The notes under the pieces were generated by a model that was given only the letters and a program-made list of their open reading frames with translations, ran no database searches and was not told the origin of the DNA. A stretch of 26,388 bases of DNA, from positions 2,377,436 to 2,403,823 of the forward strand of contig BFEA01000049.1 in assembly GCA_003427395.1 (NCBI GenBank), in the 5' to 3' direction. Each line of letters starts with the position of its first letter. Position 1 is the first letter of the stretch. The DNA comes from Chara braunii. Lineage: Eukaryota; Streptophyta; Charophyceae; Charales; Characeae. The position numbers and the translations under genes are program-made. This document shows positions 25,735 through 26,388 of the stretch, in pieces.

Positions 25735-25916
25735 GCTACTTGGTGCTACTGGGTGCATTAGTGCTACTTCGTGCTACTCCGTGCTTGGTTTGGTTTCGGT
25801 GCTACGTGCATCGGCGATTGGTTTGTGGGATCCGTTCTTCGTGCTAAGTGCAACGGTGCTACGATACGTGCATCGGCGATTGGTTTGTGGGATCCGTGCT
25901 AAGTGCTAAGTGCAAC
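25735..25916. repeat. GTGCTACT words and a 56-62-bp tandem duplication
   Basis: GTGCTACTTGGTGCTACTGG-type short repeats lead into two long copies, 25799-25854 and 25855-25916. Both contain CGTGCATCGGCGATTGG, TTTGTGGGATCCGT and GCTAAGTGCAAC. Small insertions (ATAC, a repeated GCTAAGT) separate the copies. Confidence 0.8.
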
Positions 25917-26086
25917 GGTGCTACGTGCGTCGTAGAATCGGTGCTTGGTTCAGTCTGGCATAGTCAGGAGTTGTGTAAAGCGAACATGACGCACACAGAT
26001 GCGTCTTGGGTAGACTGTCGGGTTCAACCTCTGATGAAACAGTGTGGACAGTCATGCTTCCTTTTTGGCGTGCACAAAGGCACGAG

Positions 26087-26097
26087 CGAGCGAGCGA

Positions 26098-26130
<33 letters not shown>
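26087..26130. repeat. GAGC / GC / GA microsatellite
   Basis: GAGCGAGC units pass into a GC run and then about ten GA units. Arg/Glu or Ser/Leu-rich frames here are artefacts of the repeat. Confidence 0.9.
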
Positions 26131-26388
26131 CACCTGACCATGACAACGCTGACACATGAAGATGACGAGGAAGATGAAAGATAAGGAGCAGGAGCATGAT
26201 TTACGAGGAGAAGGTAAGATAATAATGACATCAATCACCAATTGACGGAATGGAGTGGGTAAGGAAACACAAGTCGCTTCACGTGGGGAGGGTTAGGGGG
26301 GGGAGGGGCGTCACATGTCGCAGCGACGTGGCTGGATCGTTTATCCATTTTTATTCTTTTTGTTTGTTTGTTTTTTCTTTGTGTGTGT
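26131..26388. other. No feature recognised
   Basis: GA-rich sequence, then a G-run near 26285-26310 and a T-rich end with GTTT and GTGT words. I see no coding motif, repeat family or RNA gene. Confidence 0.5.

Overview
This window is a eukaryotic, repeat-dominated stretch in which I find no intact host gene. Almost everything recognisable is Ty3/gypsy-type LTR retrotransposon of the chromovirus kind (gag, protease, reverse transcriptase, RNase H, integrase, C-terminal chromodomain), plus one LINE remnant, two probable solo LTRs, microsatellites and inverted repeats. Chromoviruses, CCCTAAA-type telomere-like sequence and heavy nesting suit a large plant-lineage genome. A charophyte such as Chara is my guess, but nothing here proves a species.

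Layout: (1) A GAA/GAG microsatellite (about 66-157) is the left flank of Element 2, and the same kind of array resumes at 18436. I read 158-18435 as one plus-strand Ty3/gypsy element (LTRs beginning TGCAATAAC and ending CATTACA) inserted into a GAA array. (2) Its 5' LTR is split after 63 bp by Element 1 (221 to inside the N gap), a minus-strand chromovirus with LTRs of about 1.3 kb, a polypurine tract, a primer binding site and a decayed gag-pol. (3) The right LTR of Element 1 is split by a 1.2 kb TG...CA insertion (8996-10193). The uninterrupted target site is visible in the sister LTR. This gives a three-level nest with a clear relative chronology. (4) After a 535-base N gap the Element 2 5' LTR resumes at 10877 and is cut at 11241. 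A 330-bp near-perfect nested palindrome (11401-11730) lies where the LTR end, primer site and leader should be. (5) The Element 2 gag-pol (11757-17210) is broken by frameshifts and stops and has lost two catalytic residues. Its 3' LTR is 17239-18435. (6) From 18436 to 20460 lie GAA and CT microsatellites, GC-rich sequence with a palindrome, a dimeric tRNA-like module and degenerate tandem repeats. (7) At 20475-21905 is a LINE remnant whose 5' part is inverted relative to its 3' part, as expected from twin priming. (8) At 22003-24966 is Element 3, a 5'-truncated minus-strand relative of Element 2 that keeps one LTR (split by a second TG...CA insertion, 22075-23113) and an open chromodomain-containing reading frame. 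(9) From 24967 to the end there are palindromes, minisatellites and microsatellites only.

The elements are probably not working as a unit. Element 1 and Element 2 both carry many stops and frameshifts, and Element 2 lacks a protease Ser/Thr and the integrase Glu. The signals worth following are structural: the palindrome, the inverted LINE, a membrane-helix reading frame repeated in both Element 1 LTRs, and GCTGACGTGG-type repeat arrays shared by the regulatory regions of two element families.
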